DNA of 23,844 nucleotides. Source: Bdellovibrionales bacterium (GTDB taxonomy: Bacteria > Bdellovibrionota > Bdellovibrionia > Bdellovibrionales > UBA840). The stretch spans positions 1 to 23,844 of the forward strand of contig JAGRAL010000061.1 in assembly GCA_020434605.1 (NCBI GenBank), in the 5' to 3' direction. Of this stretch, positions 1-8,317 are shown one piece after another. The position numbers and the translations under genes were made by a program. Within the stretch, counting starts at the first letter, position 1, and each line of letters begins with the position of its first letter. The notes below the pieces were generated by a model. The model was not told the DNA's origin, did not search any database, and was given only the letters and a program-made list of their open reading frames with translations.

Positions 1-88
1 TGTTGATTTGCATTGTTTGAGTTACCAAACTTTGAATGGCATTTTCAATTTCCGCAACAGACTTAATTTTATGTCCAACTAATGTCAT
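1..88 (-). CDS. Unknown protein, N-terminal 29 residues only (cut by window start)
   Basis: A minus-strand frame starts with ATG at 88-86 and stays open to position 1, reading MTLVGHKIKSVAEIENAIQS and on. A Shine-Dalgarno-like GGAG lies about 7 nt upstream (minus-strand ATGGAGAAAATAT before the ATG), which supports this as a real start. Only 29 codons are visible and I do not recognise the family. It is transcribed divergently from the BatE-like gene at 162. A longer plus-strand reading from position 36 across this region is only the shadow of this gene. Confidence 0.5.
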   Translation of the reverse strand, partial: MTLVGHKIKSVAEIENAIQSLVTQTMQIN

Positions 89-126
89 ATTTTCTCCATG
101 TGTTAGCCAGCTCCCCACAAAAGACA

Positions 127-161
127 TGGACAGACCCAGCAGAAAAGATCATAATTATCTT
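127..161 (+). promoter_or_regulatory. Sigma-70-type promoter placing +1 at the ATG of the BatE-like gene
   Basis: TGGACA (127-132) and CATAAT (150-155) are separated by exactly 17 nt, 10 of 12 consensus matches. Six nucleotides (156-161) separate the -10 box from ATG 162, so initiation about 7 nt after the -10 box would fall on the start codon. There is no Shine-Dalgarno before 162. Confidence 0.5.
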
Positions 162-914
162 ATGCAATTTATCATGTTTTCCCTAATGATTCTATTGTCT
201 TCTAGCCTTTATGCACAAGATCCTGAGACTCTTTTAAGCCAAGGAATTTTGCAGTTCTCACAAAAAGATTGGGATGGCGCCGAAAATAACTTTCAAAAGG
301 CACTCGAACTTGCTCCAAGTGATCCTAATATTTTATCTAACTTAGCTTTGGTGCAAATAGAGAAGGGTAATGATATGCTCGCCTATGCCTTCTGGCGCAA
401 AGCATTGTACTACCACCCGTTTTTTACTTCTGCTCAGCAAGGACTTGAATACCTTAAGAAAAAAGGAAAAATACAGGCTCCGGATTACTCAACATTTGCT
501 ACCGTATTTCATAACTTATATAGAAGCCCGAGCCTTTATTCCTATTTGGTATTGTGGATTTTTTTGTTTCTTTGCTTAAAAAGCGCACACTCATACCTCT
601 TGTCAAAAAAACTTGCAAATGAAGAGGAATCTCCAGCGCCGGCGCTCCCACTTAGACTCATATTTTATGGTGTTTTTTTAATAGTATCTGTTTGTTTTAC
701 CGTAAGCCAGGCCTTAGATAAAAATGCCACTCGCGGATTATCGCTAGAGCCCTCTATAACAAAGCTAGGTCCCTCTGCAGAAAGCCCTAATCTTTTTACT
801 CTTAATCCAGGAGACTCCATCGAAATTCTTAGCGAAAAAGATTCATGGGTACAGGTTGAAAACCAACAAGAACAACGCGCCTGGATTGAAAAAGATAAAA
901 TATTTGTCTTTTAA
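162..914 (+). CDS. BatE-like TPR and SH3 domain membrane protein
   Basis: This protein of about 250 residues begins with a hydrophobic signal-like segment (MQFIMFSLMILLSSSLYAQ). It continues with TPR repeats (about residues 25-105; motif AENNFQKALELAPSDPN), two transmembrane helices (about 130-153 and 167-188) and a C-terminal SH3-like domain (about 200-250; GDSIEILSEKDSWVQV). This order of TPR, membrane helices and bacterial SH3 is that of BatE proteins of the Bacteroides-aerotolerance type. The rest of a bat operon is not visible, so the name is a family resemblance only. ATG 162 was chosen because a good promoter ends just before it and the divergent gene at 88 needs the upstream space. 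ATG 126 is an alternative that would add a positively charged n-region (MDRPSRKDHNYL). The role is unknown, perhaps envelope stress or protein complex assembly. Confidence 0.65.
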   Translation: MQFIMFSLMILLSSSLYAQDPETLLSQGILQFSQKDWDGAENNFQKALELAPSDPNILSNLALVQIEKGNDMLAYAFWRKALYYHPFFTSAQQGLEYLKKKGKIQAPDYSTFATVFHNLYRSPSLYSYLVLWIFLFLCLKSAHSYLLSKKLANEEESPAPALPLRLIFYGVFLIVSVCFTVSQALDKNATRGLSLEPSITKLGPSAESPNLFTLNPGDSIEILSEKDSWVQVENQQEQRAWIEKDKIFVF

Positions 915-923
915 TACCTTAAT

Positions 924-958
924 TTGACTTAAATATGTGGTATTCATAGACTACGCGT
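924..958 (+). promoter_or_regulatory. Promoter directly abutting bamD
   Basis: TTGACT (924-929), a 17-nt spacer and TAGACT (947-952) lie just upstream of bamD, with 6 nt (ACGCGT) between the -10 box and ATG 959. No Shine-Dalgarno is present. The spacing is identical to that of the promoter at 127-161 and predicts a leaderless message. Confidence 0.5.
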
Positions 959-1696
959 ATGAAAAGAATCCTATTATTTTCACTCTTATTATTTGGCTGC
1001 TCTTCGATGGACCAAATCGACACTTCAACTCCCGAGGGAGCTTTCAAAATGGCTGAAAAGTATGCTGATGTTGAAAGATACGAAGAGGCAGTTACCAGAT
1101 TTAACGAAGTGCGAACAAAGTTTCCTTACTCAAAGTACTCTGTTGAAGCCCAACTTCGTATTGCAGACATACAGTACAAGCGTGAGTACTTTGTAGAGGC
1201 CGCTACTGCTTACCAAATTTTTAGAGAATACTATCCAAAGCATCCTAAAATTGAATATATCATTTACCGAATTGGTTCGAGCTACTATCAACAGTTACCC
1301 ACAACAGTTGATCGTGATTTATCGGCGGCTTCAGAAGTATTAAAAACGTTTAACGAATACCTCGATAGGTTTCCCTCTGGTGAGCACGCAGCTGATGCTA
1401 AAGAAAAAAAAGCAGATACGATTGATAAGTTGATCGAAAAAGAACTTTATATTGGTAACTACTATTACAAACAAAAAGAATATTTAAGTGCACTTGGAAG
1501 GTATCAGGGTATTTACGACAAATACTCTAATTATGACCAAGCTCTGACGGCAGCGTACAAAGGTTTTTTATGTGCCGTTAAGTTAGATTATAGAGATTTC
1601 GCCAAACGTTTTTACGATATATTGGCTAAAAAATATCCTAAATCTGACGAGTATGAGGACGCTAAAACGCAAGGGGAAAAATATGGCTTACTCTGA
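959..1696 (+). CDS. bamD: Outer membrane protein assembly factor BamD (lipoprotein)
   Basis: The 245-residue protein is an outer-membrane lipoprotein of the BAM complex that helps BamA fold and insert beta-barrel proteins. It has a type II signal peptide with lipobox LFGC (Cys14) and then TPR-like helical repeats typical of BamD/YfiO (for example EEAVTRFNEVRTKFPYSKY and residues around 75-110, AATAYQIFREYYPKHP). Length matches the family (about 240-250). The gene starts a tight unit: the next TPR gene starts inside its last codons (14-bp overlap) and hpt follows. The family call is firm. A generic TPR lipoprotein with a YfiO-like domain is the only real alternative. Confidence 0.88.
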   Translation: MKRILLFSLLLFGCSSMDQIDTSTPEGAFKMAEKYADVERYEEAVTRFNEVRTKFPYSKYSVEAQLRIADIQYKREYFVEAATAYQIFREYYPKHPKIEYIIYRIGSSYYQQLPTTVDRDLSAASEVLKTFNEYLDRFPSGEHAADAKEKKADTIDKLIEKELYIGNYYYKQKEYLSALGRYQGIYDKYSNYDQALTAAYKGFLCAVKLDYRDFAKRFYDILAKKYPKSDEYEDAKTQGEKYGLL

Positions 1697-2408
1697 CTAT
1701 CAAGAGCTCATCGCCGTAGCTAGAGAAAACTTTATTGCTGGCAAATACTCAACTGCTGAGCCACTGCTTACACAGCTACTTTTGACTAATGCAAGAGAGC
1801 CTGAAATTTATCAAATGCTAGCAACCATTTTTTATGATCAAGGCAAGTTTAACAAAGCGATCAAAACTTTTAAACGTGCCCTTGAAATTGATCCTAATTA
1901 TACCGACGCAAGCATTGGTCTTTCTATCATTTTAAATGACCTCGGTAGATATGATGAGGGAAAGACTATCTTTGTTGAGGCACAAGATCTTTTATCAAAA
2001 AAGAAATCCAAAATGGATCCATTTGTACAAGATAAAATTGCTAAAAAACATTTAGAGCTAGCGAGCTTATACTTTCAGTATTTTGACTATAAAGAAGCTA
2101 TCGATCAATATTACAAAGCCTTAGCTTTAAGTACTAAAAAAGAAGATATCGTTATCAAAATTGCGGAATCTCAAGTGAAGCTTGATCATGCTGACAAGGC
2201 CATTAAAGAGTTAAAAAAATATATAAGCGAGTATCCACAAGCTATTGGCGCCAGATTAAAACTTGGAATTATATACTACAATGCAAACCGCATCATTGAG
2301 GCAACCGAACAGTGGGAACAAATTTTAGCTCGAGATCCAAATCATAAAGAAGCAAAATCCTTTATCACCATGGCTGAAAAAGCTGGTGTCACCGAATTAG
2401 GGGTGTAA
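1683..2408 (+). CDS. TPR repeat protein
   Basis: This 241-residue protein without a signal peptide is built from several tetratricopeptide repeats (for example GKFNKAIKTFKRALEIDPNY, DYKEAIDQYYKALALS, IIEATEQWEQILARDPNH). TPRs are protein-interaction scaffolds, and the partner here is unknown. ATG 1683 is preferred over an upstream in-frame start at 1653 because a Shine-Dalgarno-like AGGGG lies just before it (1672-1676). It overlaps the end of bamD by 14 bp, so translational coupling is likely. Hpt follows after 1 nt. I infer a cytoplasmic location and cannot assign a pathway. Confidence 0.8.
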   Translation: MAYSDYQELIAVARENFIAGKYSTAEPLLTQLLLTNAREPEIYQMLATIFYDQGKFNKAIKTFKRALEIDPNYTDASIGLSIILNDLGRYDEGKTIFVEAQDLLSKKKSKMDPFVQDKIAKKHLELASLYFQYFDYKEAIDQYYKALALSTKKEDIVIKIAESQVKLDHADKAIKELKKYISEYPQAIGARLKLGIIYYNANRIIEATEQWEQILARDPNHKEAKSFITMAEKAGVTELGV

Positions 2409-2409
2409 C

Positions 2410-2934
2410 ATGTTAGACCGCGAAACACTTAGCACATATATTAACGAAGAAGAAATCCAGGAAATTATAAAGAAGCTAGCCAGAAGAGTAGAAGAAGATT
2501 TTTCTGGAGAGCCGGTAACATTGATATGCCCTCTTAAAGGAAGCATATTTTTTATCGCTGATTTTATGCGTGAATTAAAGCTACAACAAGAGGTCGATTT
2601 TGTTCAATTAACGAATCGCTCTGGCGGTAGAAGAGGCGCTGACATAAAATTTATTAAAGATATTTCTACGGATGTTTCTGGTAAGAATGTTATTATCATT
2701 GAAGAAATCATTGATACTGCAAGAACATTATCATTTCTTAAAAACAGACTCTTATCTGCTGAGCCTAAAACATTACGTGTGCTGACTTTACTTGATAAGC
2801 CAGCTAGACGTGTGATTAGTTTAAAACCTGATTACATCGGAAAAACGATTGAAGATCGATACGTAATTGGTTACGGGATGGATCAAGATGAGGCCGGTCG
2901 TAACTTTAGAGAAATCTACTTTTTAAAGAATTAA
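2410..2934 (+). CDS. hpt: Hypoxanthine phosphoribosyltransferase-like protein
   Basis: The 174-residue protein belongs to the type I phosphoribosyltransferase fold. Family members salvage hypoxanthine or guanine with PRPP to give IMP or GMP. Visible motifs are the PPi loop LKGS (42-45), the PRPP loop IIIEEIIDTARTL (95-107; usual form EDIIDTG), and the purine-contacting VIGYGMD (152-158). It departs from the family: the second acidic residue of the PRPP loop is Glu rather than Asp, the loop Gly is Ala, and the flexible loop normally holding Ser-Tyr reads TNRSGGRRG (68-76). Substrate specificity or activity may therefore differ. An AGGGG just upstream of ATG 2410 serves as Shine-Dalgarno. It ends the bamD unit. 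Confidence 0.85.
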   Translation: MLDRETLSTYINEEEIQEIIKKLARRVEEDFSGEPVTLICPLKGSIFFIADFMRELKLQQEVDFVQLTNRSGGRRGADIKFIKDISTDVSGKNVIIIEEIIDTARTLSFLKNRLLSAEPKTLRVLTLLDKPARRVISLKPDYIGKTIEDRYVIGYGMDQDEAGRNFREIYFLKN

Positions 2935-2984
2935 TTTACAGATTGAATATTCTTGTATGTGTATACTTGGCTTAACTAAATGGG

Positions 2985-3031
2985 TTAGCGTACGAGTATA
3001 TCCAGCAAGAAGTATGCAAGTACGCTGCTAA
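2985..3031. repeat. Imperfect inverted repeat in the hpt-rimO convergent gap
   Basis: TTAGCGTAC (2985-2993) is mirrored by GTACGCT-GC-TAA (3020-3031) with a 2-nt bulge. No U-rich tract follows. It could be part of a 3' UTR structure of hpt. Its function is unknown. Confidence 0.3.
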
Positions 3032-3066
3032 TTAAGATGAGGGTGCTAGCTGTGGTCATAAATGTT

Positions 3067-3105
3067 CTACCTAAGTTGAAAACTAGGTAGATTAAACTAA
3101 GTATT
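3067..3105 (+). terminator. Weak intrinsic terminator candidate after hpt (possibly bidirectional)
   Basis: CTACCTAAGTT (3067-3077) pairs with AACTAGGTAG (3081-3090) with one bulged base. A loose T-containing tail (ATTAAACTAAGTATTTTT) follows on the plus strand. It lies between the convergent hpt and rimO genes, where a terminator is expected. The T tract is distant and interrupted, so the call is modest. Confidence 0.35.
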
Positions 3106-3115
3106 TTTGTGCTTG

Positions 3116-4486
3116 TCAATTTTTTACAATAGTTCCCACAAGATCATACGCATGAGAGTCTGTGATCAAGACTGAAACAAGATCTCCTACTTCCGCTTCA
3201 CCTTCGTTGATCAAAACCACACCATCAATTTCTGGCGCTTGTCCAGACATGCGACCTTGTAAAAGTAGATCGGTTTCTTCTGAGTAACCCTCGACAAGAA
3301 CTTGGATTGTTCTTCCCACAAATCTTCTGTGCATCTGATAGCTAATATCTTGTTGGATCTCCATCAGCTCATCGTGTCTACGTTGCTTAGTTTCTTCGTC
3401 GATTTGGTTTTGCATTCTGCCACCAGCAGTAGACTCTTCTGGCGAATATTTAAAGCAACCCACGCGGTCAAAGCTAAAATCCCTAACAAATTCTTTTAGC
3501 TCTTGAAAATCCTCTTCTGTCTCACCCGGAAACCCTACAATAAACTGCGTTCTAATCACGGCATCTGGCATCTCTTTACGAATCCAGTTTAATCTTTCAA
3601 CAATTTCTGCCTTGGTCATTTTGCGGTTCATGGCTTTTAGCATACCGTCACTAATGTGCTGAAGTGGCATATCAAAATACGGCAGAATGTTTGGTCGATC
3701 CTTCATTAGCTGTAAAAGCTCAGGAGTGATACCATCTGGATACATATACATGATGCGTATCCATTCAGCACCATCCACTTCCGATAGTTTTTTAAGTAGC
3801 TCAATATTTGTTTCTGGTGCTGTTGGGTCTTTACGACGTATATCCCAACCGTAGTCAGTAAAGTCATGAGAAACGACTATAAGTTCTTTCACGCCACTCG
3901 CTACCAAAAGTTTAGCTTCACTGATCACACCGTCTACTGTACGTGATTGTAAGTTACCTCTGATTTTTGGAATCGCGCAAAACGCACATCGTTTTTTGCA
4001 CCCCTCTGATATTTTTAAGTACGCACGGTGTTTGGGTCCAGAGATTAACCTTGGCGTTTCTTTTTGCTGTAAGAATGTTGGCAAGTGATAAAACTTTTGC
4101 TCTGTTTTACCTTCTCTATGGTCTTTTAAAATTTGTGCAATATTTTGAAACTCACCTGAGCCAATAAATATATCTGCCTCAGGCAAGCTTTCAACTAGCT
4201 CGTCTTTATATCTTTGAGGAAGGCAACCTGAAACAATTAGCTTCTTATTTTTGTCATCACCTTTTACTTGCGCCATTTCTAAAATAGTTTGTACAGACTC
4301 TTTTCTTGAGTCCTCGATAAAGCTACATGTATTTACAATAATCGCATCTGCAGCACTTGGATCGTCTGTAACCTCGTACTCATCTTTTGCAAGCGTACCT
4401 AGCATGATTTCAGCATCAACAAGATTCTTGGGACAGCCCAAGCTAATCATGTGCACTTTCTTTTTTAAAACTTCAACGCCTTCCAC
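3116..4486 (-). CDS. rimO: Ribosomal protein S12 methylthiotransferase RimO
   Basis: The 456-residue radical SAM enzyme adds a methylthio group to the conserved aspartate of ribosomal protein S12 (Asp89 in E. coli). Cysteines 18, 54 and 88 of the N-terminal UPF0004 domain bind the auxiliary [4Fe-4S] cluster, and CKKRCAFC (163-170) is the radical SAM CxxxCxxC motif. A C-terminal TRAM domain (about 390-456) follows. HMISLGCPKNLVDAE and the SEGCKKRCAFCAIP context separate RimO from the tRNA enzyme MiaB. Translation appears to start at GTG 4486: its G is the last base of the yajQ stop (TAGTG), with GAGG a few bases upstream, so the two are probably coupled. Last gene of the long minus-strand run. 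Confidence 0.93.
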   Translation of the reverse strand: MEGVEVLKKKVHMISLGCPKNLVDAEIMLGTLAKDEYEVTDDPSAADAIIVNTCSFIEDSRKESVQTILEMAQVKGDDKNKKLIVSGCLPQRYKDELVESLPEADIFIGSGEFQNIAQILKDHREGKTEQKFYHLPTFLQQKETPRLISGPKHRAYLKISEGCKKRCAFCAIPKIRGNLQSRTVDGVISEAKLLVASGVKELIVVSHDFTDYGWDIRRKDPTAPETNIELLKKLSEVDGAEWIRIMYMYPDGITPELLQLMKDRPNILPYFDMPLQHISDGMLKAMNRKMTKAEIVERLNWIRKEMPDAVIRTQFIVGFPGETEEDFQELKEFVRDFSFDRVGCFKYSPEESTAGGRMQNQIDEETKQRRHDELMEIQQDISYQMHRRFVGRTIQVLVEGYSEETDLLLQGRMSGQAPEIDGVVLINEGEAEVGDLVSVLITDSHAYDLVGTIVKN

Positions 4487-4971
4487 TATGACCTCATATT
4501 ATTAAACTGTAATGGTACACCAAAGTCTTTTGATCTGATAAACTGCATACATTCTTGCAATTCATCTATACTCTTAGAAGTTACGCGAAGTGTTTCACCC
4601 TGGATTTGTACCTGCACTTTTAGTTTTGAATCTTTGATTTGCTTAGTAATTTCTTTTGTTTTCTCTTTATCAATGCCCTGTTGTACTGTGGCTTTCTGTC
4701 TAAGCATCATTCCGCCAGCTGGCTCGTGTTTGTCGAATTTTAAAGTTCTTGCGTCTAAACCGCGTTTGATTGCTTTAGACTGTATGATATCTTTTATCGC
4801 AGTCATTTTATAATCATCTTCGGCTAAAAAAACGATTTCTTTTTTGTCCCATTTTACTTCGTACTTACTACCTCTAAAATCATAGCGCGATGATAATTCT
4901 TTTTTTGCTGTATTGATGGCATTTTCAACTTCTTGCAAGTCTGCTTCTGATACTATGTCAAATGATGGCAT
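4486..4971 (-). CDS. yajQ: YajQ family nucleotide-binding protein
   Basis: The 161-residue protein has the YajQ signature beginning MPSFDIVSEADLQEVENAI, with SRYDFRGSK and the C-terminal LRVTSKSIDELQECM. Family members have two ferredoxin-like domains and bind nucleotides. A Xanthomonas member binds cyclic di-GMP, but the role in most bacteria is unsettled. A GGAG Shine-Dalgarno lies in the last codons of the upstream lipoprotein gene, whose stop TAA ends 1 nt before this ATG. The stop is fused to the rimO GTG. Length is normal for the family. Confidence 0.9.
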   Translation of the reverse strand: MPSFDIVSEADLQEVENAINTAKKELSSRYDFRGSKYEVKWDKKEIVFLAEDDYKMTAIKDIIQSKAIKRGLDARTLKFDKHEPAGGMMLRQKATVQQGIDKEKTKEITKQIKDSKLKVQVQIQGETLRVTSKSIDELQECMQFIRSKDFGVPLQFNNMRS

Positions 4972-4972
4972 A

Positions 4973-5650
4973 TTAGATCTCCGTTACTTCTGCGTCTTTA
5001 GGGATTTTATATTGAAACAATTTTGGATTTCTTTCTTTTAGGAATGCTGTGGTTAACATTTCTAGTGTTATTTTATTATTAAGCTCATCCCAATAAATAA
5101 TTTTTGAGATTTGTAGCTGCTCTGCATTTACAATAATTTGTACCTTTTGCGCCGACAAGTTTTTGTCTACCGCTTTTAAATCATAAGTAGATGCATCTTT
5201 ACGGCTTACTGAATAAAACTTAGAAAGTTCACCCTTACCAAATAAAACTGTCAAAAATGCCTGCGATTGCTTTAATGTTGGGTTCTTACTGACTAGAACT
5301 CGAACTGGCCCTCCAAACTCTGGGTCAGCTTCATCAATCACGATAGCTTTTTTGTTAGCTAAAATTGTAATTGATTTTGGTACTTCCTCTGTATCAACTC
5401 GAATTTCTCCCTGGTTAGTTACATAGATTGCTTGTGGAGAAACTTTAGTTTTATCTAAAACTTCTAAGTACGTTGTCTTTTGTACCTTCAAATTTATCTG
5501 TTCGTAGTTTGCATATTTTTTTCGAATATCCGTCAGTGCATCCGTCTGCTCTACTACTGTCGGCTTGGTATTAGCCACCTTTGGTTTTGCTACACTGGAA
5601 CAACCAATCAGGGCAATGAGCGCACTTAATATAATTTGAGCTATTTTCAT
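4973..5650 (-). CDS. LolA-like outer membrane lipoprotein carrier fold protein (itself a lipoprotein)
   Basis: This 225-residue protein has a type II signal peptide with lipobox LIGC (cysteine at about residue 17). A LolA-type domain follows: LTDIRKKYANYEQINLKVQK at the start, GEIRVDTEE, and a C-terminal strand pattern with YWDELNNKITLEM. LolA normally ferries lipoproteins across the periplasm as a soluble protein. Lipidation would tether this one, more like LolB or other LolA-like lipoproteins, so carrier function is not assured. It directly precedes yajQ (1 nt between stop and ATG). An AGGT about 10 nt before ATG 5650 may be its ribosome binding site. Confidence 0.65.
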   Translation of the reverse strand: MKIAQIILSALIALIGCSSVAKPKVANTKPTVVEQTDALTDIRKKYANYEQINLKVQKTTYLEVLDKTKVSPQAIYVTNQGEIRVDTEEVPKSITILANKKAIVIDEADPEFGGPVRVLVSKNPTLKQSQAFLTVLFGKGELSKFYSVSRKDASTYDLKAVDKNLSAQKVQIIVNAEQLQISKIIYWDELNNKITLEMLTTAFLKERNPKLFQYKIPKDAEVTEI

Positions 5651-5667
5651 CTTAACTACCTGTTTTT

Positions 5668-5676
5668 ATTATGACA
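5668..5676 (-). promoter_or_regulatory. Possible extended -10 promoter for the LolA-like gene
   Basis: On the minus strand TGTCATAAT fits an extended -10 element (TGn plus CATAAT), lying about 17 nt before ATG 5650. No good -35 is seen at 16-18 nt. It sits in the only sizeable gap (96 nt) in this half of the minus-strand run, so an internal promoter would make sense. Confidence 0.3.
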
Positions 5677-5746
5677 TGTAGTACCACAAATTGCACTCAT
5701 TTGCCACAGCATTTTAGTAGGTCACTTAAGGTGTACTTTATAAATA

Positions 5747-6307
5747 TTACAAAAGTTTGCTGCCAGTTGGCGTATAGCAGAGACTGAGTAGACTTGCATT
5801 AGGTTTGCCTAAAAGCCTCCATGCGGTTTCAAGGGTTCCTCCACTTGTAACCAGGTCGTCGACCAAAATGATGGGCTCAATAAGATCGATTTTTTCTAAT
5901 AGCAAAAGTTCAATTTTACCTCGATCTTTTTTTGCTAATAATGATTGTTTGGGGCTTATCTTATAAAAGGGCTCAAAAATTTCTTGTTCTGAAAAGATCT
6001 TTTTTGCCAATGCGTAGGAATGATTGTTTTCACGAATTAAATTTTTACTATTTGGCATCGCAATAACTGTACTTGCATTTGAGACATATCGACATGCTAA
6101 GCTTTCTAAAACATTTTCAAACTTACCGTATTTAAAATTTTTAACAAAGACCTCTCCATATTTGTTGTATTCAAATAAGTATACGTGTTTTAAACACCCT
6201 TGTTGTCTAGTTTTAAGTTTAGGGATTACAAAGCACTTCTCACATACGAATGAAGTTTTAAATAAAGGTTTTCCACAGAAATAACAACAATACAAATAGC
6301 CACGCAT
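5747..6307 (-). CDS. comF: ComF family phosphoribosyltransferase-like protein
   Basis: The 186-residue protein resembles ComF/ComFC, associated with DNA uptake in competent bacteria. It has an N-terminal zinc-finger-like set of cysteines (CCYFCGKP at 7-14 and CEKC at 22-25) and a C-terminal phosphoribosyltransferase PRPP loop, IILVDDLVTSGGT (about 145-157). It is shorter than the usual 220-240 residues, with a compact middle. No clear Shine-Dalgarno precedes ATG 6307. It lies 37 nt after gpmI and 96 nt before the LolA-like gene. The window also has pilT, so natural uptake is conceivable, but this is inference. Confidence 0.8.
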   Translation of the reverse strand: MRGYLYCCYFCGKPLFKTSFVCEKCFVIPKLKTRQQGCLKHVYLFEYNKYGEVFVKNFKYGKFENVLESLACRYVSNASTVIAMPNSKNLIRENNHSYALAKKIFSEQEIFEPFYKISPKQSLLAKKDRGKIELLLLEKIDLIEPIILVDDLVTSGGTLETAWRLLGKPNASLLSLCYTPTGSKLL

Positions 6308-6344
6308 GAGAGTCGTAGCTATTCATAAACCGTACCACATTATT

Positions 6345-7856
6345 TTATTTTTTTATGAGAGATACACCCGTCATCTGTCCGGGTTTAGGAATATTTAAAA
6401 TATCCAAGACTGTAGGGGCAATGTCCACCAAACTACCATCTACGAGTTTTTTACCACTTGCATCTTTACCAACCCAAATTAGTGGAACCGGATTTGTAGA
6501 GTGCTGGGTCATGGGTTCACCCGTTTTTGCATCTAGCATTTCTTCGCAATTTCCATGGTCAGCAGAGATAAGCACATCATATCCTGATTTTAAAGCTGAT
6601 TCGCAAACTTCTTTTAAGCATGCATCCAAAACTTCAACCGCCTGGATCGCAGCAGGCTCTATTCCCGTATGCCCAACCATATCACCATTTGCATAGTTAC
6701 AAACGATTAAATCATACTTATTGCTATCAATAGCATTCACTAGTTTTTCAGTGATCGATCTTGCGCTCATTTCAGGTTTTTTGTCATACGTCTCAACGTC
6801 TCTAGGGGAATCCACTAAAACCCGGTCTTCATTTGGATATATAGCTTCTTTTCCGCCGCTAAAAAAATATGTTACGTGTGCATATTTTTCTGTTTCTGCA
6901 ATACGGAGTTGTTTAAGTTTGTGGTTAGCCACCACTTCTGGAAGTATTTGAGAAAGATCTTCTTTAGTAAAAAGACACGGGAACGTAAAATCTTCGCTAT
7001 ACGGGCTAAAGCAGATCCAATTGTCGGTCTCTACTTTTACAGGGCATGGAAACTCATTAAATGATTTTACACCAAAGGCTTGCGAAATTTCTCTAGCACG
7101 GTCTGCTCGAAAATTAAAAAATACAACTGCATCACTGGCATCAATATTTTTTCCACCAGCAATCACTCTAGGCTTAATGAATTCATCATTTTCACCCGCA
7201 GCATATGCTTCGCTAACTGCCATTGAAGCACTTTGGGCCTTAGTTCCATCTGAAAGAGCCATGGCATCATAAGCTAGTTTTACACGGTCCCACCTTTTAT
7301 CTCTATCCATCGCATAGAACCTGCCAATTACAGTAGATATTTTTATGTTTGGCTTGTCTGCAAGATATGCCTCTAGTTTTTTAATGTAATCAATGCCATT
7401 TTTAGGTGGAGTGTCTCTACCATCCATAAACAGGTGTAGATATATTTTTTTCTGCGAATACTTTTTGTTATAAAAATCTAAAAGTCCATATAGATGACTT
7501 AGATGTGAGTGCACCCCACCGTCTGAAAACAAACCCATTAAATGAATGGCTGGCGACTGAGTAACTTGATGTAAATTTTTAATCGTATCAAAGCCTTCAT
7601 TTTTCATAAATCGATCTATGCGTGTCAAATCTTGATAAATCACACGCCCAGCACCAATTGTTAGGTGACCAACCTCAGAATTTCCCATCACTCCTTCAGG
7701 TAAGCCTACTGCCTCACCTGACGTCTCTAACAAGGAGTGTGGATAATTTTGTAATATAGAATCTATGAATGGTGTCTTAGCCAAAGCTATCGCGTTGTGT
7801 TCTTTATGATCTGAGTGTCCAAAGCCGTCTAATATAATTAATGCCACTTTACTCAT
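6345..7856 (-). CDS. gpmI: 2,3-bisphosphoglycerate-independent phosphoglycerate mutase
   Basis: The 503-residue enzyme interconverts 3- and 2-phosphoglycerate in glycolysis and gluconeogenesis using two metal ions (usually Mn). Visible are the N-terminal metal-binding ILDGFGH (Asp10), the phosphorylated serine in VMGNSEVGH (Ser60), MDGRDTPP, NFRADRARE in the transferase domain, and C-terminal SADHGN and QHSTNPVPLI metal ligands. Length is typical (about 510). Its ATG overlaps the rlmH stop by 8 bp (ATGAGTAA), so translation is probably coupled. Confidence 0.96.
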   Translation of the reverse strand: MSKVALIILDGFGHSDHKEHNAIALAKTPFIDSILQNYPHSLLETSGEAVGLPEGVMGNSEVGHLTIGAGRVIYQDLTRIDRFMKNEGFDTIKNLHQVTQSPAIHLMGLFSDGGVHSHLSHLYGLLDFYNKKYSQKKIYLHLFMDGRDTPPKNGIDYIKKLEAYLADKPNIKISTVIGRFYAMDRDKRWDRVKLAYDAMALSDGTKAQSASMAVSEAYAAGENDEFIKPRVIAGGKNIDASDAVVFFNFRADRAREISQAFGVKSFNEFPCPVKVETDNWICFSPYSEDFTFPCLFTKEDLSQILPEVVANHKLKQLRIAETEKYAHVTYFFSGGKEAIYPNEDRVLVDSPRDVETYDKKPEMSARSITEKLVNAIDSNKYDLIVCNYANGDMVGHTGIEPAAIQAVEVLDACLKEVCESALKSGYDVLISADHGNCEEMLDAKTGEPMTQHSTNPVPLIWVGKDASGKKLVDGSLVDIAPTVLDILNIPKPGQMTGVSLIKK

Positions 7857-8316
7857 TGTGATAAGGTATTCCTTTCCAAATTGTCAGCGCTCTATAAAGT
7901 TGCTCCATCAAAACTGTCTGAGCCACAAAGTGGTTCATCACCATTGGCGAGAGACTAATCTTATGGTTAGCAGTTTTTTTAAGTTCATCGGTGACCCCGT
8001 AAGCACCACCGATTATAAACTGTATATTTTTTTTACCATTTTCAAGTGAAGAAACCAATAGTTTTGAAAAGTTCTCGCTAGAATAGTTTTTTCCTGCTTC
8101 GTCCAACAAAATCACCAAAGACTTATTGTCGATCGCATCCACGATTTGTTTTGTTTCTAAGCGTTTCTTAGTTTCTTTGTCTTCTCTACCCATACTCTTA
8201 GATTTTAAAGCCTTGCGCTCAAATGGATAGTAGTGATTAATTTTTTTTGTATATAAATTTGTGGCTTCTACAAACCATGCTTCTTTAGAAGATTCGATGG
8301 TTAATAGCTGGAACAT
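7849..8316 (-). CDS. rlmH: 23S rRNA (pseudouridine1915-N3)-methyltransferase RlmH
   Basis: The 155-residue SPOUT-class methyltransferase modifies pseudouridine 1915 in helix 69 of 23S rRNA on assembled 70S ribosomes. The SAM-binding knot shows LLDEAGK, FIIGGAYGVTDEL and the C-terminal EQLYRA followed by PYHNE, close to the family ending PYHH. Length is typical (about 155). ATG 8316 follows the nadD-rsfS stop after 1 nt and no strong Shine-Dalgarno is seen, so it probably relies on coupling. The rsfS-rlmH neighbourhood is common in bacteria. Confidence 0.93.
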   Translation of the reverse strand: MFQLLTIESSKEAWFVEATNLYTKKINHYYPFERKALKSKSMGREDKETKKRLETKQIVDAIDNKSLVILLDEAGKNYSSENFSKLLVSSLENGKKNIQFIIGGAYGVTDELKKTANHKISLSPMVMNHFVAQTVLMEQLYRALTIWKGIPYHNE

Positions 8317-8317
8317 A

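Noticed and set aside
36..161. Plus-strand upstream part of the frame leading into the BatE-like gene
   Set aside because: It overlaps the start of a minus-strand gene with a good ribosome binding site, and contains the promoter that fits ATG 162.
6308..6344. Possible leaderless promoter before comF
   Set aside because: There is no Shine-Dalgarno, but the hexamer 6 nt before ATG 6307 (GCTACG) does not resemble a -10 box, so it does not join the set of three.
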